DNA of 64,000 bases from Saccharibacillus sp. JS10 (GTDB lineage Bacteria; Bacillota; Bacilli; Paenibacillales; Paenibacillaceae), in contig NZ_JANFNS010000002.1 in assembly GCF_024436065.1 (NCBI RefSeq), positions 186,001 to 250,000 on the forward strand. The letters run 5' to 3'. Shown here one piece after another: positions 16,069-23,935 of the stretch. The translations under genes and the position numbers were made by a program. The first letter of the stretch is position 1; each line of letters starts with the position of its first letter. The notes below the pieces were generated by a model that saw only the letters and a list, made by a program, of their open reading frames with translations, did no database searches and was not told where the DNA came from.

Positions 16069-17799
16069 ATGGGATACACAGGCGGTTACGGATTTTCGTC
16101 TTCTGCGAACAATCGTAGAGGAGGTCGAATCCGCACGTTTGGCACGATAGCGTTATTGATTGCGAATCTGATTGCGCTTGCTCTGGGAATTGCCTATCTG
16201 TTCGTCGATTCGCCAGCAGGGATATGGAATCTGTATGGGATATTGCTGTTGTTTGCGCTACTTGGCAATCTGCATCTGGCGATGGGTAGAGGTGTACATA
16301 AAAGTTGGGAGTATGTGTACTTGGCGCTGCATGCGTTAGGATTAACAGCGGTGCCGATCTTGAATACGTTGGCTTCTTCGGCGGTACGCGATTACGATGC
16401 CCGAAGCACAGTGACCGTAGTCATTATGCTGGCTTTGTTTGCACTTGGAGCCGGGGTTTCTTTTTTGCGGCTGCAATACGGTACAGAAGAACGTGAAGAA
16501 CGAGGCGGTGGACGCGGATATTCTTCATACGGATCGCAAAGCAAACGTTCCGGTAGCAAAATAATCATATCGATCGTTAAAGTGTTGCTGACCCTATGGT
16601 TTTTAGCTAACTTGTTAATTGGCTTATATTTCTCGGCGATTTTGCTGGGCGGTGCCAAAGCCGGATGGATGGAAACGATCTTGCCGGAATATGCGTTGTT
16701 TTTCGGGTTGAGTTTTTTGGGAGCGGCGGCGCTACTTGTTAAAATGTATGGTCGTAAACGTGGATTCTTGATCTCGTTATTCCGGGGTACGGTTCGCGTA
16801 TGCGGATTGTTGATTTTGCTGATCACGGTACTTCCGCTTGCTTCCACGCCAAAAATTGTGAATGAAGCGCAAAAAGCGTATGAACAAGGATTTGGCAAAG
16901 ATCCGATGAAGATTCAAGGCGAAAATATGATGCGTAGCGCTTTTTCGTTGCCGGATTATTTTTATGGCGCACGTAACGGCGATTACCGAGTGAAGACGGA
17001 TATCGTCTTTTACGAAGGGCAAAAAAGTACCGGCGACGAAGGATTGAAGCTTGCGTTCGATGCGTATATGCCGCTGAAAGACGCCAAAAACTTGCCGGGT
17101 AAAGGTTCTGTCTTGATCCGTATCCACGGCGGCGGCTGGACGATCGGCGACAAAGGCGCAGGCAACTACGCACAGATGAACAAATATTTCGCTTCGCGCG
17201 GCTATGTCGTGTTCGATGTCCAATACGGACTGAGTAACGCGAAAAAGTTCATCGAATCCGCTGTCGTCCCTCCGCAAGTGGTAGGCGATTACGGGATCGA
17301 CGATATGGTACGGCATATCGGTTTGTTCACGACGTATCTCGAAGAACACGCCGCAGAATACGGAGCGAATCCGGCTTCGGTGTTTATCTCAGGCGGCTCC
17401 GCAGGCGGACAATTAGCCGCAGCCGCAGGTCTTGCGCCAACGACGCAAGACTATGCCAATGTATTGGCTCCAGGAATCACCGTCAAAGGCATTATTCCGT
17501 ATTATCCGGCAAATGGCTTAGCCGCTGATGTCAATGTCAAAGACGGACGACTTGGCGATCCTGCGACGTTAGTCAACGCAGACAGCACTCCGGCTTTGAT
17601 CTATCAAGGCGAAAACGATAGCATCGTGAAGCGCGAAACCGCTGAAGCTTTCGTCAAAGCGTATCAAGAAGCGGGCAACAAACAAGTGGCTCTGGTCGAA
17701 ATGCCGTTCGGTACGCACGGTAGCGATATGTATTTTGCGAGTTATTATAACGAGCCTTTCACTTATATGATGGAGCGTTTTATGAAGCAGTATCAGTAA
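16069..17799 (+). CDS. Membrane protein with C-terminal alpha/beta hydrolase (esterase) domain
   Basis: 576 aa. The first ~285 residues hold about seven hydrophobic segments in two blocks separated by a Ser/Arg/Gly-rich loop near residue 150-165. After that comes an HSL/BD-FAE-type alpha/beta hydrolase: oxyanion motif IRIHGGGWTIGDKG and nucleophile motif ISGGSAGGQLA, with a late Asp in QGENDS and His in FGTHGSD. So it is probably a membrane-tethered esterase or lipase with the catalytic domain after the membrane part. Start ATG 12 nt after AAGGAG (a GAAGGAA lies closer). The gene lies 62 nt after the AraC regulator. Confidence 0.83.
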   Translation: MGYTGGYGFSSSANNRRGGRIRTFGTIALLIANLIALALGIAYLFVDSPAGIWNLYGILLLFALLGNLHLAMGRGVHKSWEYVYLALHALGLTAVPILNTLASSAVRDYDARSTVTVVIMLALFALGAGVSFLRLQYGTEEREERGGGRGYSSYGSQSKRSGSKIIISIVKVLLTLWFLANLLIGLYFSAILLGGAKAGWMETILPEYALFFGLSFLGAAALLVKMYGRKRGFLISLFRGTVRVCGLLILLITVLPLASTPKIVNEAQKAYEQGFGKDPMKIQGENMMRSAFSLPDYFYGARNGDYRVKTDIVFYEGQKSTGDEGLKLAFDAYMPLKDAKNLPGKGSVLIRIHGGGWTIGDKGAGNYAQMNKYFASRGYVVFDVQYGLSNAKKFIESAVVPPQVVGDYGIDDMVRHIGLFTTYLEEHAAEYGANPASVFISGGSAGGQLAAAAGLAPTTQDYANVLAPGITVKGIIPYYPANGLAADVNVKDGRLGDPATLVNADSTPALIYQGENDSIVKRETAEAFVKAYQEAGNKQVALVEMPFGTHGSDMYFASYYNEPFTYMMERFMKQYQ

Positions 17800-17801
17800 A
17801 T

Positions 17802-17829
17802 AAAAAAAGCCGCCTGTAGAAGACGGCTT
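17802..17829 (-). terminator. Small hairpin with minus-strand T-run
   Basis: AAGCCG-C / G-CGGCTT stem; on the minus strand it is followed by seven T. It would end minus-strand transcription coming from the FUSC gene. Confidence 0.5.
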
Positions 17830-17856
17830 GAAAATGTCGAGAAAGTTAGGTTGGTG

Positions 17857-18074
17857 GGGGAGCGTGCTGACTTCGAGAGAAATTCGTCAGCGTATGCTTA
17901 CGATGTGTCTTTCTTCGAAAGCCTTTAGGTCGCTTGTTGAAATCGGGAAAAAGGATTAGAAATTTTATTGGAATTTTCCCGATTAACGATGCAAATTTGA
18001 CGGTGTATGACCGGAAAATCTGCATCACAAAGGCGAACGCTTACGCTCCTTCACTGAACTTCTCTCTCCGCTCC
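17857..18074. repeat. Long-hairpin intergenic repeat, copy B (expanded)
   Basis: Contains the family core GGTCGCTTGTTGAAATCGGG (17928-17947), the inner partner TTTTCCCGATT (17974-17984), then AAAGGCGAAC and CTTCACTGAA. Compared with copy A it carries two extra blocks: one before the core (about 17890-17925) and one between the inner arm and AAAGGCGAAC (about 17985-18028) that forms its own small GATGCA/TGCATC hairpin. Same orientation as copy A. Confidence 0.75.
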
Positions 18075-18104
18075 TGTTTAGCTATAAGCTTAAACTTCTC
18101 ACTA

Positions 18105-18143
18105 AGAAAGCCGTCCATAACAGGACGGCTTTCTTTATATTTA
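18105..18143 (+). terminator. Terminator-like hairpin between the two repeat copies
   Basis: A 12-bp perfect stem AGAAAGCCGTCC (18105-18116) with its complement at 18123-18134, then TTTATATTT. It probably ends transcription from the hydrolase gene; it lies between repeat copies B and C. Confidence 0.7.
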
Positions 18144-18167
18144 AAAAAAGGTAACTGTACGCACTTA

Positions 18168-18287
18168 GCGGAGGGAGACATTTTGTGAAGGAATGGAATG
18201 TTCGCCTTTGAACTTGGGAAAAACCAAATAAAAACTTCAATCTCTTTTTCCCAAGTTCAACAAGCGACCGAAACAAATGTCTCCCGC
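18168..18287. repeat. Long-hairpin intergenic repeat, copy C (inverted relative to A and B)
   Basis: Outer arms GGGAGACATTT (18173-18183) and AAATGTCTCCC (18275-18285) pair perfectly. The inner arms at 18210-18223 and 18245-18258 form a perfect 14-bp stem. The family motifs GGAATGGAATGTTCGCCTTT and CAAGCGACCGAAAC are conserved, but both stems differ from copy A with matching changes on each side. Confidence 0.85.
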
Positions 18288-18313
18288 AGCGATGTAGCTC
18301 CCCGCCCGTACAG

Positions 18314-19222
18314 TCACCCTTCCTCCAACGGATAAGCAATGTCCGTCGGCACAACCAAGCCCAGCGCCTGAAGCTCGCCTACAATACAAGCCACATGATA
18401 CCGATAAATTACAGCTTGCGACTCTTGAGACAGCGCCTTTTCTGCTTTTACGCTAGAGTCTTCTAATAAACTGTGACCGAGATGCGCGAACTCCTGCGAA
18501 TCAGGATCGGTCAACAAACGAATCATCCGCATATGCGAATACGTATTGCGATATACGTCTAATTCTTCTTCGATCCGGCAGACTAATTCATCGTTTTTGC
18601 TCCGCGCAAAATCGAACTCTTCTTTGTACGTATCGTAAGCCGTTTGTAGGTCGGATAGATCTTTTTTGAGCGGGCTGATATGAACGCCGCCGCCTTGCTG
18701 CAACAATTGCTGAGCAAGCGAAGAGAGATGCTGCCGTACTTGCAAACGCGCTTTTTCCAAATTACGATCATGTTTGGGCGGGATCAATACGTAATTGACA
18801 AATACCGCTACGCCGATGCCAAGCAGCGTATCCAATACCCGATGCAGCGCATAATAGAAAGCAGATTCGTTAGCGTTCAAATTCAGCATAATCGCCAAAA
18901 ACACGATACAGGCAATCGAGATCGATTTGTTCCAATTTAGCAAATTACATACGGCGATGACACAAATGATCCCGAAAGCTGCCAAATACGCATTATGCGG
19001 CAAGATAAAAGCGAATAGACCGCCAAGCGCAGCGCCGACCAAAGTGCCCATCGTACGGTTTTTGCCTGCTGTATAAGAACTGCTGATCGAGCTTTCCATC
19101 GCAATGATCGTTGCAATCGTCGCATAAAACGGATATTCCAATTGCAAAGCAGAAGAAATCAGTATGCAGAGCAGTACGGCTACCGCTGTTTTGATATTCC
19201 GCATCCCGATAGAAAATTTCAT
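18314..19222 (-). CDS. FUSC/aromatic-acid-exporter family membrane protein
   Basis: 302 aa. The N-terminal half has about five membrane helices (MRNIKTAVAVLLCILISSAL..., YATIATIIAMESSISSSY). The motif GKNRTMGTLVGAALGGL and the ending FVNYVLIPP are typical of the aromatic acid exporter/FUSC group. The C-terminal half is a long cytoplasmic helical domain with coiled-coil-like segments. The substrate is unknown; aromatic or other organic acid efflux is the usual guess. Start ATG with AAAGGG upstream. Monocistronic, with the repeat-rich region downstream. Confidence 0.85.
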   Translation of the reverse strand: MKFSIGMRNIKTAVAVLLCILISSALQLEYPFYATIATIIAMESSISSSYTAGKNRTMGTLVGAALGGLFAFILPHNAYLAAFGIICVIAVCNLLNWNKSISIACIVFLAIMLNLNANESAFYYALHRVLDTLLGIGVAVFVNYVLIPPKHDRNLEKARLQVRQHLSSLAQQLLQQGGGVHISPLKKDLSDLQTAYDTYKEEFDFARSKNDELVCRIEEELDVYRNTYSHMRMIRLLTDPDSQEFAHLGHSLLEDSSVKAEKALSQESQAVIYRYHVACIVGELQALGLVVPTDIAYPLEEG

Positions 19223-19408
19223 CTGTATTCAAGCCCTTTCGCGGCAGATTTGAAATAGAACGATCAAGATCCATTTTAATTCAAGGTATGTGAAATATTA
19301 TACGTACTCTATGTATGAAGAGCAAGAATCGTCACAAAGTTGCACAGTTCCTTTCACCCAAGTTAAGGTAAAAGAAACAATAGCGTCACGAAAGGGGTAG
19401 TCACTCTT

Positions 19409-20068
19409 ATGATCGAAGCTTTTATTTTTGATATGGACGGCGTAATTATCGATAGCGAACCGCTGCATTTCGAGGTGGATCGTCAAGTGATGGAGCATTA
19501 TGGACATCTGACTACACAAGAAAAGTTAGAAGAGTATGTAGGGATGACGAATCCGGAACTCTGGAAAATTATTCGCGAAGAATACGGAATAAGTCAGTCG
19601 GTCGAAGAAATTATCGAATTTCAACTGAGTCACAAAAACGAAGTGCTGCGAGCTACGCAGATGGAGCCGATCGACGGAATCCGAGAATGGATCGCAACGC
19701 TAAAAGAAAACGGGATTCCGTGCGCGATTGCTTCTTCTTCGCCGCCGATCTTTATCGAAGCGGTGCTTAGTAAATTCAATCTACAAAACGAATTTCAAGT
19801 GATCGTAAGCGGCGAACAAGTTCCGAAAGGCAAGCCTGCTCCAGACGTTTACCTGCGTGCTGCGGAATTGCTTGGCGTAAATCCAGCTCGCTGCGTTGTG
19901 CTCGAAGATGCGCGTCACGGGATCGCGGCGGCAAAAGCTGCTGGCATGTATTGTATCGGCTTCGTTAATCTCAATTCCGGCAACCAAGACTTGAGCCAAG
20001 CGGATCGGATCATACAAAGTATTCGGGAGATTCAGATCGAAGACTTGAAGCAACTAGAAGCTAAATAA
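19409..20068 (+). CDS. HAD hydrolase, beta-phosphoglucomutase-like
   Basis: 219 aa subfamily IA HAD. Motif I is FIFDMDGVIIDSEPLH, motif II IASSSPP, Lys in KGKPAPDVY (motif III) and motif IV VLEDARHGIAAAKAAGM. The cap is the small helical C1 type. Such proteins act as beta-phosphoglucomutases or as sugar-phosphate phosphatases; the missing RGV-type substrate loop makes a phosphatase at least as likely. Start ATG with GAAAGGGG upstream. Own terminator at 20082-20120. Confidence 0.88.
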   Translation: MIEAFIFDMDGVIIDSEPLHFEVDRQVMEHYGHLTTQEKLEEYVGMTNPELWKIIREEYGISQSVEEIIEFQLSHKNEVLRATQMEPIDGIREWIATLKENGIPCAIASSSPPIFIEAVLSKFNLQNEFQVIVSGEQVPKGKPAPDVYLRAAELLGVNPARCVVLEDARHGIAAAKAAGMYCIGFVNLNSGNQDLSQADRIIQSIREIQIEDLKQLEAK

Positions 20069-20081
20069 ATAAAAAATCGAG

Positions 20082-20120
20082 AAAGCTACGTTAGGGAATG
20101 TCTACTAATGTAGCTTTTTT
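20082..20120 (+). terminator. Terminator of HAD gene
   Basis: Stem AAAGCTAC (20082-20089) with GTAGCTTT (20110-20117) and a T-run; the loop is long (20 nt) and partly paired. Confidence 0.7.
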
Positions 20121-20238
20121 GTGCGAAATCACTTCTTGCCTTCACAATGTTCCGTTTGCTTCATGGATAAAAAAGGTAATAGGACAAGAGAACTTTCGAT
20201 ACTCTGCTTAAGCAACGAACATCAAAGGAGGATTCATC

Positions 20239-21513
20239 ATGACGAATAATGAGCAAACCCCTCAAGAACATACGCTGGATCAAAGTTTAATGCTACTCAA
20301 AGATGGTTACGATTACATATTCAAACGGCGCAGAGAAATGGACACAGAGATTTTTCGTACGCGTCTGCTTGGACAACCCGCAATCTGCATAGGCGGTAAA
20401 GACGCGGCAGAATTGTTTTACGATACGACAAAGTTCAAACGTTCCGGAGCGATTCCGAAACGAATTCAAAAATCGTTGTTTGGCGTAGACGCTGTTCAGA
20501 CCTTAGACGGAGAGGCTCATCGCCATCGCAAAATGTTGTTTATGTCTTTGATGTCGCGCGAACGTCTGGATGACTTTATGGAGTTGCTGCGTGAAGAATG
20601 GGAAGCGGCGGCGAAACGTTGGGAGCAAGTCGAAGAGATTGAATTATTCGGCGAATCGCAAGAATTGCTGTACCGCGCAGCTTGCCGCTGGTCAGGGGTC
20701 CCGATTGAAGAAGAAATCGTACGTGAGCGAGCCGACGATATGGGCAATATGGTCGAAGCTTTTGGCGCGATCGGACCTCGTCATGCGGCAGGAAGAAGAG
20801 CGCGGCGCCGTACCGAAGAATGGCTCGAAGGATTTATTATGGATGTGCGAGCGGGTGAATGTAAGGTTGCTGAAGACACGGCGGCGTATGCGATGGCGTT
20901 TCATCGGGATACGCAAAACCGGGAGTTAGATGCACGGATGGCGGCAATCGAGCTAATCAATATCGTTAGACCGATCGTTGCGATTGGTCGCTATGTCGTG
21001 TTCAGCGCTATAGCGCTACACGAACATCCGCAGTATAAGCAAAAATTAGCGGATAATGAACGTGTATACCGTCAATGGTTTGTTCAAGAAACGCGTCGGT
21101 ATTATCCATTCACACCGTTTCTGGGTGCTTCGGTTATTCATGATTTTACTTGGAAAGGGCATGAATTCGAAGAAGGCACAATGGTGCTGCTCGATATTTA
21201 CGGTACGACACATGATCCGAAATTATGGGACGAAGCCGATCAGTTCAAGCCTGAACGATTTGAACATTGGGGAGGTAGCCCGTTTGATCTGATTCCGCAA
21301 GGCGGGGGAGATCCTTATACCGGGCATCGCTGTGCAGGAGAATGGATGACCATAGACGCGATGCGAATCGGATTAGACTATTTGGCGAAGCGGCTGACTT
21401 ACGAAGTACCGGAGCAAGATTTGGAACTGAGTTTGTCGCGGATGCCAGCTTTGCCGGAAAGTCGCTTCAAAATGAAAAATATACGCAGAACCGATAGCGC
21501 AGTGATGTCCTGA
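20239..21513 (+). CDS. Cytochrome P450 CYP152-type fatty acid peroxygenase
   Basis: 424 aa. Haem Cys365 in HRCAGE, preceded by GGGDPYTGH. In the I-helix the usual acid-alcohol pair is replaced by Arg244-Pro245 (NIVRPIVAIG), the hallmark of CYP152 enzymes such as B. subtilis P450-BSbeta, where the Arg holds the fatty-acid carboxylate. These use H2O2 directly, without redox partners, to hydroxylate fatty acids at the alpha or beta carbon or to decarboxylate them. No reductase or ferredoxin gene is nearby, consistent with this. Soluble, no membrane anchor. Start ATG with AAGGAGG upstream. Monocistronic. Confidence 0.93.
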   Translation: MTNNEQTPQEHTLDQSLMLLKDGYDYIFKRRREMDTEIFRTRLLGQPAICIGGKDAAELFYDTTKFKRSGAIPKRIQKSLFGVDAVQTLDGEAHRHRKMLFMSLMSRERLDDFMELLREEWEAAAKRWEQVEEIELFGESQELLYRAACRWSGVPIEEEIVRERADDMGNMVEAFGAIGPRHAAGRRARRRTEEWLEGFIMDVRAGECKVAEDTAAYAMAFHRDTQNRELDARMAAIELINIVRPIVAIGRYVVFSAIALHEHPQYKQKLADNERVYRQWFVQETRRYYPFTPFLGASVIHDFTWKGHEFEEGTMVLLDIYGTTHDPKLWDEADQFKPERFEHWGGSPFDLIPQGGGDPYTGHRCAGEWMTIDAMRIGLDYLAKRLTYEVPEQDLELSLSRMPALPESRFKMKNIRRTDSAVMS

Positions 21514-21518
21514 AACTA

Positions 21519-21558
21519 AAAATCCCCTAGCCTTTTTTGCAATAAAGGCTAGGGGATT
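21519..21558. terminator. Bidirectional terminator between CYP152 and patB-like genes
   Basis: A 15-bp stem (21520-21535 with 21544-21558) between convergent genes, with A/T runs on both sides. Confidence 0.85.
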
Positions 21559-21567
21559 CATATGTGA

Positions 21568-22770
21568 TTATTTCGATGAACGAAGTTCAGCTACAGCTGC
21601 TTTTAACTGCTCCATCGCTTGTTCGATAACGCTTCGCGAACACGCAACGTTCATTCGCATATATCCGGCACCTTCGATACCGAACATGGTGCCGTCGTTC
21701 AGTGCAAGACCCGCTTTATGCAGCAAAAATTGCATCAAATCTTTGGCATTCATATTTAAGCCACGGAAATCGATCCAAAGCAAATAGGTCGCTTCTGGCA
21801 GTTTCACCGATAACTCCGGCAAATATTCTTGAATTTGCGCTTGTACGTACTCCATATTGCCGCGCACGTAGACGAGCAGTTCATCGAGCCATTCGCCGCC
21901 GTGACGGTAAGCCGCTTCGGTTGCAGTTGCACCAAGGGTGCTGATCGAACCTAGCCCGTGCATTTTGCTGACGGTACGTTCAAAAGTCAGACGAAGTTTA
22001 CGATTTGGGATGATGATATTCGATACCGACAATCCCGCAAGGTTAAACGTTTTGCTAGGCGCGGTACAGACGATACAGTTATCGCGTGCAGCGTCAGATA
22101 CGGCTGCAAACGGAATATGTGATTGCGCTTCAAAGATCAGATCGGCGTGAATTTCGTCTGCGATAACGAGAACTTCATGCTTCAAGCAGATGTCGGCAAG
22201 TTTTGCCAAGTCTTCGCGCGACCAGATATTACCGACCGGATTATGCGGGCTGCACAAGATCAGCATTTTCACGTCGTCGGCTAATTTCGATTCCAGATCG
22301 TCGAAGTCCATCGAATAATCGCCTTGCTCCGACACGCGGAGCGGGTTCATCACTAATTGGCGTCCGTTTTCGCGTACTACATTATAGAAAGGCGGATACA
22401 CCGGAGTTTGAATCGCAATTTTGTCGCCCGGTTTTGTAAAAGCTTCTACCGCAAAAGCAAGCGCAGGCACAACGCCCGGTGTAAACGTGATCCATTCCGA
22501 TTCAATACTCCAGTTGTGTCGGGTCTGCATCCAGTTCACCACAGCTTCGAAATATTGCGGAGTACGGAACGTGTAGCCAAATACACCATGCGTCACGCGT
22601 TGCTGCAAAGCATCCAAAACTTCTTGAGGGGCAGCGAAGTCCATATCAGCTACCCAAAGTGGGAGTGCGTCCGGCGCACCGAAAATCTTTTCGCGTCCGT
22701 CCCATTTTTCTGAAGCACTTTGTAGTCGGTCGATTTGTGTGTGAAAGTCGAAACGGCTTTTCAATGTCAT
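21568..22770 (-). CDS. patB: MalY/PatB family PLP-dependent aminotransferase / C-S lyase
   Basis: 400 aa fold-type I PLP enzyme. The MalY/PatB start is clear (LPLWVADMDFAAPQEV, GVFGYTF), with SPHNPVG, ADEIHADL and the PLP lysine Lys240 in APSKTFNLAG. Members cleave cystathionine or cysteine conjugates, releasing thiol, pyruvate and ammonia; some also act as aminotransferases. Start ATG with AAGGAGG upstream. Monocistronic. The gene name is by family resemblance only. Confidence 0.9.
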   Translation of the reverse strand: MTLKSRFDFHTQIDRLQSASEKWDGREKIFGAPDALPLWVADMDFAAPQEVLDALQQRVTHGVFGYTFRTPQYFEAVVNWMQTRHNWSIESEWITFTPGVVPALAFAVEAFTKPGDKIAIQTPVYPPFYNVVRENGRQLVMNPLRVSEQGDYSMDFDDLESKLADDVKMLILCSPHNPVGNIWSREDLAKLADICLKHEVLVIADEIHADLIFEAQSHIPFAAVSDAARDNCIVCTAPSKTFNLAGLSVSNIIIPNRKLRLTFERTVSKMHGLGSISTLGATATEAAYRHGGEWLDELLVYVRGNMEYVQAQIQEYLPELSVKLPEATYLLWIDFRGLNMNAKDLMQFLLHKAGLALNDGTMFGIEGAGYMRMNVACSRSVIEQAMEQLKAAVAELRSSK

Positions 22771-22993
22771 TAGAAAAATCCTCCTTGATTCGGTAAGTCT
22801 ATATCTGATTTATTATGAGACAGAACCTATTTAAAATCAACAAGCGAATACTCTCCAATTTTAGAAGTGAGAATGCTCTTTTTGCTGGATTTTGCATTGA
22901 AAGAAAAATTTTTGTAAGGTAGTACAGGGAATGAAAGTTCAAGATGAATCTGATAATTTCTAATGAATACGCAACTGCCAAGGAGGAAAAGAA

Positions 22994-23776
22994 ATGATGA
23001 GTAAGTATAAGTTTACAGTCAGCAATTATCGAAAAAAAATCTTAACACTGGCTGTTGTATCTCTGTTAGCGGCTCCAGCTTTACCGTTTTCAAGTGCACA
23101 TGCAGCAGCGCTGAGCCCTTCAAGTACGCCAGCTCCAAAAGCTTCAACGAATACAGCTCCAGTCAAGCCTGCTGCGGGTACACCTGCCAAGCCTGTTACG
23201 CCGGAACCTTTTTACGATATTGTTAAAGATCCGAACCGGGATGCAATCATGACCCTGTACAAAGAAGAAATCGTGAAGCCGGCAAAAGATCGCAAATTCC
23301 GCCCAAAAGCTGAAATCGGTCGCGCGGACTTTACCGTAATTTTAGGCAGAGCGATGAAAGCGAACGGTAGCATTTTCGATGTTTATTTCACCGATCCGAT
23401 TCCGGATTGGGCGATTCGATATGTTGGAGGATTAAGCGCAGCCGGTATTTACGACGGTTATTTGGATGGAGGAAAATTTGGGCCGAAGCTTCCTGTAACG
23501 CGTGCCGAAGCGGCGGCAATGGTTGCGCGTGCCGCTCATTTGGAAGCACAACCTCTGCCTGAAGGTCTCGGCGGGATTCGCAATATTCCGGCGTGGGCAA
23601 TCGACGATGTAGGCGCGGCTTATGCAGCGGGTCTAATCCCGGTGACAAGCACTGGAACGTTAAACCCGAACAAAAAAGTTACCCGTAGCGAAATGGCGGG
23701 CATGATTGCTCCGCTGCTGGAATCTGGTGCGTTTAAAGAGCCGTTTGTGCTGGAAGAAGATATTACGTTGCCTTAA
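22994..23776 (+). CDS. S-layer homology (SLH) domain secreted protein
   Basis: 260 aa. Signal peptide (residues about 1-37, ending SSAHAAA), a Pro/Ala/Thr-rich linker, then three SLH repeats: one around FRPKAEIGRADFTVILGRAM, one with GIYDGYLDGGKFGPKLPVTRAEAAAMVARA, and one with GTLNPNKKVTRSEMAGMIAPLL. SLH triplets bind pyruvylated wall polymer, so the protein should sit on the cell surface. It has little besides SLH repeats, so no enzymatic role is visible. GGAGGAAAAGAA precedes ATGATG; either ATG may be used. Confidence 0.88.
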   Translation: MMSKYKFTVSNYRKKILTLAVVSLLAAPALPFSSAHAAALSPSSTPAPKASTNTAPVKPAAGTPAKPVTPEPFYDIVKDPNRDAIMTLYKEEIVKPAKDRKFRPKAEIGRADFTVILGRAMKANGSIFDVYFTDPIPDWAIRYVGGLSAAGIYDGYLDGGKFGPKLPVTRAEAAAMVARAAHLEAQPLPEGLGGIRNIPAWAIDDVGAAYAAGLIPVTSTGTLNPNKKVTRSEMAGMIAPLLESGAFKEPFVLEEDITLP

Positions 23777-23880
23777 ATGCGAATGTTGTGGAGGTTGAAA
23801 TTTCAATCTCTACAACATTTTTTTATTGCAGACAAAAAGTAGCTTTCTCCGAAAAGGTTTTATATACTGGAAAAGAAAAA

Positions 23881-23894
23881 TTAAAGCGTTTACA
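23881..23894 (+). promoter_or_regulatory. cre-like site upstream of GH3 beta-glucosidase
   Basis: TTAAAGCGTTTACA matches the cre consensus TGNAARCGNWWWCA except for the second base. It lies 42 nt before the start codon, a position for CcpA repression by roadblock. Confidence 0.55.
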
Positions 23895-23935
23895 TAAAAA
23901 TGAGATATTTATATTCCAAGAGGGGGTCATTCATC

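Noticed and set aside
17934-18188. 84-codon plus-strand frame in the repeat region
   Set aside because: It runs through the inverted repeats and a terminator hairpin and has no ribosome site; chance frame.
22830-22880. Possible fifth copy of the hairpin repeat (TCAACAAGCGA)
   Set aside because: Only 11 bases match and the flanking stems and partner motif are absent; too short to claim.
22799-22981. 60-codon minus-strand frame before the SLH gene
   Set aside because: Hydrophobic composition follows from AT-rich DNA; no ribosome site or terminator, and it overlaps the probable promoter region of the SLH gene.
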